A DNA stretch of 64,000 bases, taken from the NCBI RefSeq assembly GCF_002007645.1, contig NZ_CP019791.1:4022593-4086592 (forward strand). The letters run 5' to 3'. Origin of the DNA: Anaerohalosphaera lusitana (lineage in GTDB: Bacteria > Planctomycetota > Phycisphaerae > Sedimentisphaerales > Anaerohalosphaeraceae). This document shows, piece after piece, positions 26,338 to 35,203 of the stretch; the first letter of the stretch is position 1, and every line of letters begins with the position of its first letter. Position numbers and translations under genes: made by a program. The notes below the pieces were generated by a model. That model saw nothing but the letters and a program-made list of their open reading frames with translations. It ran no database searches and was not told where the DNA came from.

Positions 26338-26715
26338 ATGAAATTCACAGGTCACGAAATAGAACTGGCCCGGCAGATCAAAGAGGCCGGGATCGAATGG
26401 ACGCCCGAGGTGGGACAGTACGTGTTCGACACACACGGCATCATCGACAAGCCGTCGCCCTTCCAGGACCACGTCTACTTCATACTGAGCATGTCGCAGT
26501 TCGTACGGATATTCGGTTCGGCCGAAGAGATCGCGGCCAACTGCGTCTGGCTGCCCACGTGGGAGCAGTGCAGGCAGATCCTCGAAAGGCGGGGCGTGAC
26601 CAACGAGCAGCTCATGGAAAATCTACGGCGGTCCCAGGCGATCGAAAAGGGAAACGAACGCACAGTTCTCTACGAACTGATACTGCAGAGCTGTCGCGCA
26701 AAGGTCGGAGGCTGA
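26338..26715 (+). CDS. uncharacterised protein, 125 residues
   Basis: A small soluble protein that I cannot assign to a family. It reads KFTGHEIELARQIKEAGIEWTPEVGQYVFDTHGI...LPTWEQCRQILERRGVTNEQLMENL, mostly helical with conserved-looking Trp, His and aromatic residues. It sits 18 bases after the photolyase-related gene and ends two bases before the fatty-acid hydroxylase start, so it is almost certainly cotranscribed with both. Confidence 0.75.
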   Translation: MKFTGHEIELARQIKEAGIEWTPEVGQYVFDTHGIIDKPSPFQDHVYFILSMSQFVRIFGSAEEIAANCVWLPTWEQCRQILERRGVTNEQLMENLRRSQAIEKGNERTVLYELILQSCRAKVGG

Positions 26716-26717
26716 GC

Positions 26718-27587
26718 TTGTCCACCTACGGCCAGATAGCATTGCCGTTAAGCCTTTTGGGCGTGTTCGTGATCCTGCTGACGGCGGAATGGAAGTTTCC
26801 GCTGCGCAAGCGAAAAGATGCCTTCAAAAGCAGGTTCCTCGTAAATGTGCTGATATCCGTACTGGCGCTGTTGACGGGCGCATTGCTCGTAAGGACCACA
26901 GCCTTCAACCTCACCGGTTGGGTCGAGGGGAAAAGATACGGACTGATCGGTCTGCTCGGACTCGGGCCGGCGGCAAGTTTTGCGGTCGGCTTTCTGCTGA
27001 TGGACCTGACGTTTTACTACTGGCACCGTGCGACGCATAAGTTCGCATTTCTCTGGCGGTTTCATCAGGTGCATCACATCGACCTGGACATGGACGTGAC
27101 CACCTCGTTCAGGTTCCACCCGGGCGAAGTCGCCTTGAGCGTGCCGTTCCGATGCGCACAAGCGGTCCTGCTGGGTGTAGGACCGGCGACATGGGTGATT
27201 TACGTAGGATGCTTCCAGGCCGCGACGATGTTCCACCACAGCAATCTCCGCCTGCCGATACGTCTGGAACGGATCGTGAACAAGGTCATCGTAACGCCCC
27301 GTATGCACGGCATCCACCACTCAACGCGGCGCAAAGAGGTCAACAGCAACTACTCCACGATCTTCCGCTGGTGGGATCAACTGAACCGCTCACTGCTGCT
27401 GAACGTCCCGCAGAACAGCATCAACATCGGCGTAGTGGGCTACCTGGACCGGACCAGCAACCGCAGCAGCAGGCTCTTAACAATGCCCTTTCAAAAAACA
27501 CCGCTGCCAAAGAAAACAAAAAAAACTGATCAGAACAAAACCCAACCTGAGCAGACGCCTAAGTATCGAAACATCCTGATGCAATGA
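26718..27587 (+). CDS. sterol desaturase / fatty-acid hydroxylase family protein
   Basis: A 289-residue membrane protein. After two or three hydrophobic helices it shows the three histidine boxes of the di-iron hydroxylase family: HRATH, HQVHH and HGIHH, plus the extra RFHPGE and FHHSN segments. Such enzymes use O2 to hydroxylate or desaturate lipids in the membrane. The start is a TTG at 26718 with GGAGG six bases upstream; a much longer frame begins at 26397 but overlaps the preceding gene fully and is not believable. The C-terminal 30 residues are Lys/Thr/Gln-rich. The lipid substrate is unknown. Confidence 0.87.
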   Translation: MSTYGQIALPLSLLGVFVILLTAEWKFPLRKRKDAFKSRFLVNVLISVLALLTGALLVRTTAFNLTGWVEGKRYGLIGLLGLGPAASFAVGFLLMDLTFYYWHRATHKFAFLWRFHQVHHIDLDMDVTTSFRFHPGEVALSVPFRCAQAVLLGVGPATWVIYVGCFQAATMFHHSNLRLPIRLERIVNKVIVTPRMHGIHHSTRRKEVNSNYSTIFRWWDQLNRSLLLNVPQNSINIGVVGYLDRTSNRSSRLLTMPFQKTPLPKKTKKTDQNKTQPEQTPKYRNILMQ

Positions 27588-27687
27588 GCAACACGCCGTC
27601 ATGCGAAATAATTCTTTGTCTTTAGAGCGCCGAGCTATTATATTCAGACGTTTTGAGCACTGAATTTCGAACGGTTTTCTGACTATA

Positions 27688-28812
27688 ATGAGAATACTTG
27701 CACTGGAAAGTTATTACGGCGGCAGCCACAAGGCGTTCCTCGACGGCTGGATCAGCAGAAGCAGGCACGACTGGACGCTGCTTACTCTGCCGCCCAGCAA
27801 ATGGAAATGGCGTATGCGCCACAGCGCGATCACATTCGCCGAAAGAGTGAACGCCCTGGCTGAGTCGGGCGGCGGGTGGGATGCGATATTCTGCTCGGAC
27901 ATGCTGAACCTGGCGGAATTTGTCGGCCTGCTGCGGCCCGAGCTCCAGCGACTGCCGCGAATCGCATACTTCCACGAAAACCAGCTCACATACCCCGTGC
28001 GTTTCGAATCGGAACGGGACTACAATTACGTAATGACGAACGCGACGACCGCACTGTGCGCCGACGCGGTCTGGTTCAACACGCACTTCCACCGCGACGA
28101 ATTCATCGACGAAATGCGAAAATTCATGAAACGCATGCCGGATGAAAAACCCATTAAGCCGTTGGACGCGATACCGCCGAAATCGCAGGTGAAGACGCCC
28201 GGCATAGGCGTGCCGTCACCGGTAAAAAACGAACGCAAACCCGGACCCCTGCGTATCCTCTGGGCGGCAAGGTGGGAGCACGACAAGAACCCCGAGGACT
28301 TCTTCGCGGCCATGACGAAACTGAAAAAACGCGGCACGGACTTCCGCCTCTCCGTCATAGGCGAGCAGTTCCGCGACATGCCGGAAGTTTTCGAACACGC
28401 CAAAACCGAATTCGCCGACCGCATCGACCGCTGGGGCTACCAGCCCAGCAGAGGCGAATACATCGAAGCGCTGCACGAAGCCGACGTCGTAGTCTCGACC
28501 GCGGATCACGAATTCTTCGGCATCAGCATGGTCGAGGCGATCGCATGCGGAGCGTATCCGGTCCTGCCCGATCGCCTGGCGTATCCGGAAGTCGTCAGCA
28601 CGATCGAGACCTTCGGGCAGGACGACTTTCTCTACGACGGCAAGGTCGCCAGCCTTGTCGCGGCACTTGACAGACTCGCCTGGCGTATCAAAGAAGACAA
28701 CCTGTGGCTCGGCAACCCCCACCGCGGCATAACAGCCATGCAGCGGTTCGCATGGGACAAACGCGCAACAGCGATGGACGACGCGGTCGACGAAATGATC
28801 AGCAAGAACTGA
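27688..28812 (+). CDS. tRNA-queuosine alpha-mannosyltransferase-like glycosyltransferase
   Basis: A 374-residue protein with the DUF3524 N-terminus of the QTMAN/GTDC1 family: ILALESYYGGSHKAFLDGW, WTLLTLPPSKWKWRMRHSAI, then FCSDMLNLAEFVGLLRP, YFHENQLTYPV and FNTHFHRDEFI. The C-terminal GT-B half has ILWAARWEHDKNPEDFF and the donor-site DHEFFGISMVEAIACGAYPVLPDRLAYPE. In animals this family mannosylates queuosine in tRNA-Asp; bacterial members are much less studied. No clear Shine-Dalgarno lies before the ATG. It is followed 12 bases later by a U32-family gene that may also modify RNA. Confidence 0.82.
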   Translation: MRILALESYYGGSHKAFLDGWISRSRHDWTLLTLPPSKWKWRMRHSAITFAERVNALAESGGGWDAIFCSDMLNLAEFVGLLRPELQRLPRIAYFHENQLTYPVRFESERDYNYVMTNATTALCADAVWFNTHFHRDEFIDEMRKFMKRMPDEKPIKPLDAIPPKSQVKTPGIGVPSPVKNERKPGPLRILWAARWEHDKNPEDFFAAMTKLKKRGTDFRLSVIGEQFRDMPEVFEHAKTEFADRIDRWGYQPSRGEYIEALHEADVVVSTADHEFFGISMVEAIACGAYPVLPDRLAYPEVVSTIETFGQDDFLYDGKVASLVAALDRLAWRIKEDNLWLGNPHRGITAMQRFAWDKRATAMDDAVDEMISKN

Positions 28813-28824
28813 GGTTTATAAAAC

Positions 28825-30048
28825 ATGACAACCAACAGCAAAAACAAAGCCGAGCTGCTCGCACCGGCAGGCAATCTCGAAAAGCTCAAGTGGGCGTGCG
28901 AGTACGGCGCGGACGCGGTATACTTCGGCACCGAGTTCGGATCGCTGCGGAGTTTCGCGGGCAATTTTTCGTTCGAAGACGCCAACTCCGGCCTGCAGTA
29001 TCTGCACGACCGCGGCAAGCGGGGATACATAACGCTCAACATCTATCCGTTCTCGGACGAGTACGAACGCATCATCGACACCGCCCGCAAGCTCGACGAA
29101 ATGAACGCGGACGCGCTGATCGTAGCGGACCTGGGCGTCTTCGCGGAACTGCGAAAGCTCGGCCTCAACGCCGACCTGCACATCAGCACCCAGGCGAACA
29201 CGGTCAGCGCCCAGACCGCACTAGCATACGCCGAGCTCGGAGCAAAACGCGTCAACCTCGCCCGCGAACTGTCATGCGAACAGATCATCGACCTCAACGA
29301 TCGGACCGCCGGCAAGATCGAGACCGAAGTCTTCATCCACGGCTCGGTGTGCTTTTCATACTCCGGCAGATGCGCGATCAGCGACTACCTCACCGGCTTC
29401 GCGGCCAATCGCGGCGAGTGCAAGCATCCGTGCCGCTGGCAGTACGCCCTGGTCGAAGAGAAACGCCCCGGCGAGTACATGCCCGTCTACGAAGACGAAC
29501 GCGGCCTGTACTTCTTCAACAGCAAGGAGCTGGCGTTGTTCGAATACGTCCACCAGCTCGCCGACGCAGGCGTAGCGTCGTTCAAGATCGAAGGCCGAAT
29601 GAAGGCCATACATTACATCGCAACCGTCGTATCGTTCTATCGCCAGGTACTCGACGGCCGAACATTCACGTGGCAAGAGGGCATGGAGCTGCTCGGCCGA
29701 GTGCCGAATCGCGGTTACAGCCGGGGCTTTATGAAAGGCGGGATCACGCCCGACGATTACTCCGTCGGTCAGAGCCTCTCGCAGGCGAATTCGCGTTTTG
29801 TAGCGAACGCGCTGCACGAAAAGAAGGACGGCAAAACGGTTCTGGAAGTCCGCAACAAGGTCCATGCGGGCGATGAACTGGAAGTGCTGCGACCGGACGG
29901 AACGCTGTCAAAACTAAAGCTGCCCGCCCCCCTGCTGACGAGCCGAGGCGAGAAGGTCGAATTCGCCAACAACAGCCAGTTCGTACTTATCGACGCTGAG
30001 CTGCCGGCCTATTCGATACTCCGCCGGATCGAGAACTGTCGGGCCTAG
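28825..30048 (+). CDS. peptidase U32 family protein (RlhA/TrhP-like)
   Basis: A 407-residue U32-family protein: ELLAPAGNLEKLKWACEYGADAVYFGTEFGSLR at the N-terminus, the family signature EVFIHGSVCFSYSGRCAISDYLTGFAANRGECKHPCRWQY with four cysteines, and FKIEGRMKAIHYIATVV. Though called collagenase-like peptidases, several U32 proteins (TrhP/YegQ, RlhA) are needed for RNA hydroxylation, and the cysteines may hold a metal or Fe-S centre. The length fits the short TrhP-like subgroup. It follows the queuosine mannosyltransferase-like gene by 12 bases, so a link to tRNA wobble modification is plausible but inferred. Confidence 0.85.
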   Translation: MTTNSKNKAELLAPAGNLEKLKWACEYGADAVYFGTEFGSLRSFAGNFSFEDANSGLQYLHDRGKRGYITLNIYPFSDEYERIIDTARKLDEMNADALIVADLGVFAELRKLGLNADLHISTQANTVSAQTALAYAELGAKRVNLARELSCEQIIDLNDRTAGKIETEVFIHGSVCFSYSGRCAISDYLTGFAANRGECKHPCRWQYALVEEKRPGEYMPVYEDERGLYFFNSKELALFEYVHQLADAGVASFKIEGRMKAIHYIATVVSFYRQVLDGRTFTWQEGMELLGRVPNRGYSRGFMKGGITPDDYSVGQSLSQANSRFVANALHEKKDGKTVLEVRNKVHAGDELEVLRPDGTLSKLKLPAPLLTSRGEKVEFANNSQFVLIDAELPAYSILRRIENCRA

Positions 30049-30593
30049 GATTTGTAAGTATTGAAGCTGCGCATCTCGTCGAGCGATTTGCGTTTCTTGG
30101 GTCTGACCTCCTCCTTTGCCGGATAGCCGACAGTGATGATCAGTTCGACCGTGCGATCCTTCGGCACGTTCAGCAGCTCCTTGACGGGCTTTTCGGCGAA
30201 CCAGCCCAGCATACACGTCCCGAGCCCCTGCTCAGCCGCCGCCAAACAGAAATGCTCGGCCGCGATCGCTACGTCCATCAGCTCGAATCGCTTCTTCTTG
30301 ACCACGCTGCCTATCTTCGAAGTCAGGTTCGGCTTTTCCGCGACGAGCACAACCATCGCGGGTGCCTTAAGCGAAAAATGATTGAACGAAATAACCTTGC
30401 CGAAACACGCCTTCGCGACCTTCTCCTTTAGCTCGGGCTCGTCCACAACGACAAATTGCCAGGGCTGAGAATTGCACGCGGACGGAGCAAGACGAGCCGC
30501 TTCCAGGCAGTACTCCAGTTTCTCACGTTCGACAGGGTCGGTCTTGTAGGAGCGTACGCTCTGCCTTGTTTTGGCCAGTTCGAGAAATGCCAT
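30045..30593 (-). CDS. nitroreductase family protein
   Basis: A 182-residue FMN-dependent nitroreductase-fold protein: LELAKTRQSVRSYKTDPVEREKLEYCLEAARLAPSACNSQPWQFVVVDEPEL, then AAEHFCLAAAEQGLGTCMLGWF and VELIITVGYPAKEEVRPKKRKSLDEM. Enzymes of this family reduce nitro compounds, quinones or flavins with NAD(P)H; the natural substrate is unknown. The 3' end overlaps the convergent U32 gene by four bases. AAGGAG precedes the start. Confidence 0.92.
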   Translation of the reverse strand: MAFLELAKTRQSVRSYKTDPVEREKLEYCLEAARLAPSACNSQPWQFVVVDEPELKEKVAKACFGKVISFNHFSLKAPAMVVLVAEKPNLTSKIGSVVKKKRFELMDVAIAAEHFCLAAAEQGLGTCMLGWFAEKPVKELLNVPKDRTVELIITVGYPAKEEVRPKKRKSLDEMRSFNTYKS

Positions 30594-30623
30594 GCTGCTC
30601 CTTCCGTTTGGAATTCGCGGGAT

Positions 30624-31580
30624 CTATTCGTAACGCAGATCAATAAACTTGTTGCCTTCCAGCGTCATCTGCCGCAGTTGGTAAACTTCGTACAGCGCGG
30701 TGAGCTTCTTGACATAGCCGGGCTCAAAATTGCTCTCCCCCTCGCCGACCGGGGCTCCCCAGTTGACCGCGATGCCGTCCTCAGAATACAGCACGATCCG
30801 CGGAGCATCACGGTGTCCCGCATAGTTCGAAACGTCGATACTGACGATCTCGTGCAGCAGAGGATTCTGCGGGCATATCTTTTTGTCCATTATACGCAGA
30901 AGCTCGATTATCCGCACCGCAGCCCCAACCTGTCTGCTCTGCAGGACCTCTCCGGCTTTCGGCCTGCCGACCGCGTCAAATCCGGTAATGTTGACGGAAT
31001 GAATGCTGTCTATGGACACGTAAGGCAGAAGATAAAGCTTCCGCTGCTCCTTGGGAACCGTTTCATCCTGCCATGCGAGGTGAAACTGCTTGCCGCGAAT
31101 TTCGACTATTGCCAACGGCTTGCGGTAATCCGCCGTAACCTGAACGGACTCGTTCGTCATCACGGCCTTTACGTTATACAGCCACGGCAGGTCCTCCAGA
31201 GCAAGACCGATCGCTTCTGCGGTGTTTGCGTTTAGCTTGAAGTTGCGTCCGCCGAGTTTATCGGTGACCGCCGTTTTGATCGCGGGAGTTGTCGCGAACC
31301 AGTCGGGCGAATCCAGCTTGATCGGTCCCGCTTTTTCCGCTACCGGCGAGACTTGCTTGACATAACGCTCCAGAACGACAAAGCCCACTGCTATACCCGC
31401 AAACAGCGCCAGGCCGAACAGCATCGCAAAACCCATCTTCAGCCTGTAGACGGTGCGTTCCCGCGATTCCTTTTTCTCGGCCTTGGTCTTGCGTTTCTTA
31501 CGCTTTTTCTGCGAACCAACACCGATAAACCCAAACAGGCCGCCGCTTTTATTCTGTTTTTTCTTTTTTCTCTTCGCCAC
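30624..31580 (-). CDS. FtsQ-like division protein at the end of the mur cluster
   Basis: A 318-residue single-span protein: a Lys/Arg-rich cytoplasmic tail of about 45 residues, a membrane helix (MGFAMLFGLALFAGIAVGFVVL) and a periplasmic domain. Primary similarity to FtsQ is weak. The assignment rests on topology, size and position: it starts five bases after ddl in the order murC-murB-ddl, exactly where ftsQ lies in division and cell-wall clusters. The segment ALEDLPWLYNVKAVMTNESVQVTADYRKPLAIVE resembles the POTRA-then-beta region (WV..A.V.R..P..L.V.V.E..P.A). The start appears to be GTG. Confidence 0.65.
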   Translation of the reverse strand: MAKRKKKKQNKSGGLFGFIGVGSQKKRKKRKTKAEKKESRERTVYRLKMGFAMLFGLALFAGIAVGFVVLERYVKQVSPVAEKAGPIKLDSPDWFATTPAIKTAVTDKLGGRNFKLNANTAEAIGLALEDLPWLYNVKAVMTNESVQVTADYRKPLAIVEIRGKQFHLAWQDETVPKEQRKLYLLPYVSIDSIHSVNITGFDAVGRPKAGEVLQSRQVGAAVRIIELLRIMDKKICPQNPLLHEIVSIDVSNYAGHRDAPRIVLYSEDGIAVNWGAPVGEGESNFEPGYVKKLTALYEVYQLRQMTLEGNKFIDLRYE

Positions 31581-31585
31581 TTACA

Positions 31586-32530
31586 TCAACTCTCTCGATG
31601 ATCACGTATTGCCGCTTCAACGATCCTCGTGCACAGCTCGGGAGCGGATATGCCCGCCTTGCGTGCCGCCATCGGCACGAGCGAATGACTGGTAAAGCCC
31701 GGCAGCGTATTTATCTCCAGAAAGTACGGAGTGCCGTCCTCGCTGAGGATAAAATCGATCCGCCCCCAGTGCCGACAGCCTACCGCATCGAAGCACTGCA
31801 GAGCCATATCGCTTATCCGCGACACGAGGGCCTGATCTGCGATCGTATCGAACAGGTACTCAGTCGCATTATCGACATATTTCGCGTTGAAGTCATAAAA
31901 ACCGGTCTTGCTTCTTATCTCGATTATCGGCAGGGCCTGCCCGTCAAGCACAGCGACCGTCAGTTCCCGGCCCGAAATAAACTTCTCGACCATGCAGTTA
32001 CCGTACTCCGCCAGCGTTTTCAGTGCACACCTGCACGCACTGTCAAGCCCCTGCACCACAGTTACACCCACGCTGCTGCCCTGCAGCGGCGGTTTGACGA
32101 CGAATTTATCGCCCATCGAAGCGAGCATGTTTCGGACATCGTCTTCACCAGTGTCAGACGTCAGTTCGACATGCCCAGCCAGCGGCACATCCGTCTTCGA
32201 CTCGACAGCCTTCTTGCACGCCACCTTGTCCATCGCGATCCTGCTTGCGTCCGGACCCGAACCTGTAAAGCACAAACCGCGGTCGGTAAGTATCTGCTGC
32301 AACTGGCCGTCCTCGCCCCACTCGCCGTGCAGTATCGGAAAGAAAACGTCGACGGACTCATCGTCCAGAATGGAAAGCCGGTCCGGCGCGACGTCGAATT
32401 CCACCACGTCCAAACCTGCTTCAGCGAGTGATCCGGCGACCGTCGAACCGCTTTCGAGGCTTATCTCCCGCTCGCTGCTTATCCCGCCCATCAGCACCGC
32501 GACTTTGAGATTTTCCAAACTTGGCGACAA
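31586..32530 (-). CDS. ddl: D-alanine--D-alanine ligase
   Basis: A 314-residue ATP-grasp enzyme: VAVLMGGISSEREISLESGSTVAGSL, FFPILHGEWGEDGQLQ, DKVACKKAVES, VVKPPLQGSSVGVTVV, RELTVAVLDGQALPIIEI and FILSEDGTPYFLEINTLPGFTSHSL. It makes the D-Ala-D-Ala dipeptide for peptidoglycan. The start is a TTG at 32530, with GGGAGG five bases upstream. It lies 28 bases after murB. Confidence 0.96.
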   Translation of the reverse strand: MSPSLENLKVAVLMGGISSEREISLESGSTVAGSLAEAGLDVVEFDVAPDRLSILDDESVDVFFPILHGEWGEDGQLQQILTDRGLCFTGSGPDASRIAMDKVACKKAVESKTDVPLAGHVELTSDTGEDDVRNMLASMGDKFVVKPPLQGSSVGVTVVQGLDSACRCALKTLAEYGNCMVEKFISGRELTVAVLDGQALPIIEIRSKTGFYDFNAKYVDNATEYLFDTIADQALVSRISDMALQCFDAVGCRHWGRIDFILSEDGTPYFLEINTLPGFTSHSLVPMAARKAGISAPELCTRIVEAAIRDHRES

Positions 32531-32557
32531 ATCAACCTCCCTGTGATCGGTTATCGG

Positions 32558-33436
32558 TCACCATATCTCGAGCTCGAGTTCGAGCTGAACGTCGAATTCT
32601 TCCTGCACCTTGTTTCGCACGATGTCGATCAGCTTCTTGACGTCCGCGCTTTTACAGCCCTTTTCCGTCACGAGGAAATTCGCGTGCTGCTCGCTGACCT
32701 GTGCTCCGCCGATCTTCAGACCCTTCAGACCCGCACGATCGATCAATGCACCGGCCGAGAGCCCGCGCGGATTCTTAAAGACGCAACCCGCGTTCTTAGT
32801 ATTCAACGGCTGGGAATTCTTCTTGTATATCCAGATCTCCTTGACGGTACGCAAAAGCTGATCGGAATCGCTCTCGACGAGCTTCATCTTCGCGTTCAGG
32901 ATCAGCGGTGCGGTTATGTTCACCGAACGATAATCAAAGATCAGCTCGGGTTTGGCCTTTTCGAATATCTCGCCCTCACGGCTCATAAGCGTTACGCTGT
33001 CCACGCAAGCCCCGATATCGCCCCAGTTACCCCCGGCGTTCATTCGTACCGCTCCGCCTATAGAGCCTGGGATGCCGGTAAGCGATTCCAGTCCGCCCAG
33101 ACCTTTGCGTACGCACTCCAGGACAAGTTTGCTCAGGTTGACGCCCGCCCATGCGGTAAGCTGCTCGCCTTCGTACTCAGTTTTGGTGAATTCGTCGCTT
33201 TCGAGCTTGATAACGGCACCGCGTACACCCTCGTCACTGACGAGCAGATTGGAGCCGAACCCGAGTACGTGAACCGGCAGCGAATTCTCCCGGCAGCGCA
33301 CCATGACCGTCTGTAGCTCTTCGACGCTGCGCGGAGTCACGAAGTATTCCGCCCTGCCGCCAAGCCCCAGCCAGGTGTAATTGCTAAGATCACTGTCAGT
33401 TTTGACTATTTCCTGCAAGCCACTGAATATATTCAT
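32558..33436 (-). CDS. murB: UDP-N-acetylenolpyruvoylglucosamine reductase
   Basis: A 292-residue flavoprotein: NYTWLGLGGRAEYFVTPRSVEEL, VHVLGFGSNLLVSDEGVRGAVIKL, GIPGSIGGAVRMNAGGNWGDIG, CVFKNPRGLSAGALIDRAGLKGLKIGGAQVSEQHANFLV. It reduces enolpyruvyl-UDP-GlcNAc to UDP-MurNAc with NADPH. The first 41 bases lie inside the 3' end of murC, an unusually long overlap that suggests coupled translation. Confidence 0.96.
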   Translation of the reverse strand: MNIFSGLQEIVKTDSDLSNYTWLGLGGRAEYFVTPRSVEELQTVMVRCRENSLPVHVLGFGSNLLVSDEGVRGAVIKLESDEFTKTEYEGEQLTAWAGVNLSKLVLECVRKGLGGLESLTGIPGSIGGAVRMNAGGNWGDIGACVDSVTLMSREGEIFEKAKPELIFDYRSVNITAPLILNAKMKLVESDSDQLLRTVKEIWIYKKNSQPLNTKNAGCVFKNPRGLSAGALIDRAGLKGLKIGGAQVSEQHANFLVTEKGCKSADVKKLIDIVRNKVQEEFDVQLELELEIW

Positions 33437-34799
33437 CTGCTACCTTCCATATGTCGCCGGCACCCATGGTGACGATCAGGTCGCCGTCCCGGGCCGTAGA
33501 TTTGAGGTAATCGACTATCTCGTCGAAAGTTTCTATGAAATACGCATCGCAGCCGCTGGACCGGATCCTGTCGACCAGGACCTGGGCATTGACCAGACGG
33601 CGGGACTCTTCCGTGTCGCGCACAAAATAGATATCGGGCACGACTGTTATATCGGCAAGCTTAAAGCTTTCGGCAAAATCATCAAGTAAAAATCTCGTTC
33701 GGCTGTACTGATGAGGCTGAAAAATGCATATTACCCGCCCAGGCTCATAACCCTGCTTCATCGCCTGCAGACTCGCCCGGATCTCGGTCGGATGGTGAGC
33801 GTAATCATCCATCACCGTCACGCCGTTACCTCCATATTTAACCATCAGCCTGCGGTCCATGCCCTGGAAATCACCCAGATGCTCGAGAACTTCGCCCGGC
33901 TGCATGCCCGCATTGACCGCGATCGCATACACCGCCAGGGCATTCATCACGTTGTGCCTTCCCGGCATCGCAAGGCTCACCTGGCCTACATTTTCACAAC
34001 TTTGGACTATTTCGAACGAATACCTGCCGTTTTCAAGCTGAATGTTCTCCGCACGGACATCACAGGCTTCGCTGAGCCCGAACTTGACGACTCCGACGGC
34101 CGGATCCAGTTTGCCGAGCATTTTGAGCGTATTTTCATCGTCGCCGTTGGCTATCACCAGCCCGCCAGCCTTGACCCCGCCGCAGAAATCACTGAACGCA
34201 TCTATAATATCATCCACATCGCTGTAATAGTCCAGATGATCCTGCTCGATATTGAGCACGACACCGATCTGCGGGTGCAGATTCAGAAAACTGCGGTCGT
34301 ATTCACAAGCCTCCGCAATAAAAACGCCGTTTTCGACATCGCCGACCCCGCTTGATGTACCAAGTTGCGGTATATCCGCACCCACGATGTAATTCGGCGA
34401 AAAACCGCCCTTTTGCATGACCCAGGTCAGCCAGCCGCTGGTTGTGCTCTTGCCGTGGGTACCCGCGATCGCGACTCCCCGCATCTGATCCATCAGCTCG
34501 CCAAGCATCTGCGCGTATTTATAGACCTTGCAGCCGTTGCTCCGCGCGACCTGAAGCTCTGGATTGCCTGGACCTATCGCAGCGGATATAACCACGTCGC
34601 ATGGGAGTTGAATGTTTTCGCAGGCATGCCCGCCGTGAATTTTCGCCCCCGCTTCACGCAGACTTTGCGTAACAGGGGTATCTTCCTGGTCGGATCCGGT
34701 AACCGCTGCCCCCTGTTTGAGCAAAACCTTTGCCAGCCCGCTCATGCCGATACCGCCGGCCCCTATAAAATGGTAGTTCCTGCCGCTTGTATGCGTCAT
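33396..34799 (-). CDS. murC: UDP-N-acetylmuramate--L-alanine ligase
   Basis: A 467-residue Mur ligase. The N-terminus YHFIGAGGIGMSGLAKVLLKQGAAVTGSD is typical; the ATP-binding loop is GTHGKSTTSGW, followed by EACEYDRSFLNLHPQIGVVLNIEQDHLDYY and the C-terminal VMDDYAHHPTEIRASLQAMKQ and FQPHQYSRTRFLLDDFA. It adds the first L-alanine to UDP-MurNAc in the cytoplasm. It is the first gene of the murC-murB-ddl-ftsQ-like run. Confidence 0.97.
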   Translation of the reverse strand: MTHTSGRNYHFIGAGGIGMSGLAKVLLKQGAAVTGSDQEDTPVTQSLREAGAKIHGGHACENIQLPCDVVISAAIGPGNPELQVARSNGCKVYKYAQMLGELMDQMRGVAIAGTHGKSTTSGWLTWVMQKGGFSPNYIVGADIPQLGTSSGVGDVENGVFIAEACEYDRSFLNLHPQIGVVLNIEQDHLDYYSDVDDIIDAFSDFCGGVKAGGLVIANGDDENTLKMLGKLDPAVGVVKFGLSEACDVRAENIQLENGRYSFEIVQSCENVGQVSLAMPGRHNVMNALAVYAIAVNAGMQPGEVLEHLGDFQGMDRRLMVKYGGNGVTVMDDYAHHPTEIRASLQAMKQGYEPGRVICIFQPHQYSRTRFLLDDFAESFKLADITVVPDIYFVRDTEESRRLVNAQVLVDRIRSSGCDAYFIETFDEIVDYLKSTARDGDLIVTMGAGDIWKVADEYIQWLAGNSQN

Positions 34800-34995
34800 T
34801 TATTCAATATTTCGGTAATTCTAATTCCTTTTAAGGCCCCCGAAAGGCCACGCCGGAGATTATATTGCAATCCGCGATCTGCTTCAAGCTGAATAACGTT
34901 TTTATCGTCCTGTCATCCACATATGCATGACTTTTAGGGGAACTCTAATGATTGCTTTTGAGCGGCAAGTAGAAGATTTTGCGTTCCGACAAGAA

Positions 34996-35036
34996 AGACA
35001 GATCAGCTTTAGTTGCAGCTAAAGCGGTTTTTGTCT
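34996..35036 (+). other. hairpin in the murC-rsmG intergenic region
   Basis: The ~400 bases between murC and rsmG are more A/T-rich than their neighbours. They hold a perfect 7-bp stem, GCTTTAG (35006-35012) with CTAAAGC (35019-35025), followed by GGTTTTTG, nested inside a second arm AGACA (34996-35000) with TGTCT (35032-35036). It could be a terminator or a structured leader of rsmG. A weak 64-codon frame (35013-35207) covers the same stretch and is not convincing. Confidence 0.35.
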
Positions 35037-35203
35037 GACGCCGTTCGGAATCAAAAAGATTCGCTTGTCCGCCAAAATGAATTGTTAGAGGTGCCCTTTA
35101 TTATCTTGCTTGACGGGAATGCTCGGCATAACTATCCTGAATGCTTTAATGGCAAGGCTTCTAAATATTTTCAGCTTATACATTTACAACTGATGGAGCA
35201 GAT

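Noticed and set aside
28704-29876. A 390-codon plus-strand frame overlapping the U32 gene
   Set aside because: It is out of frame with the U32 protein, Arg/Gln-rich and without a ribosome site or motif.
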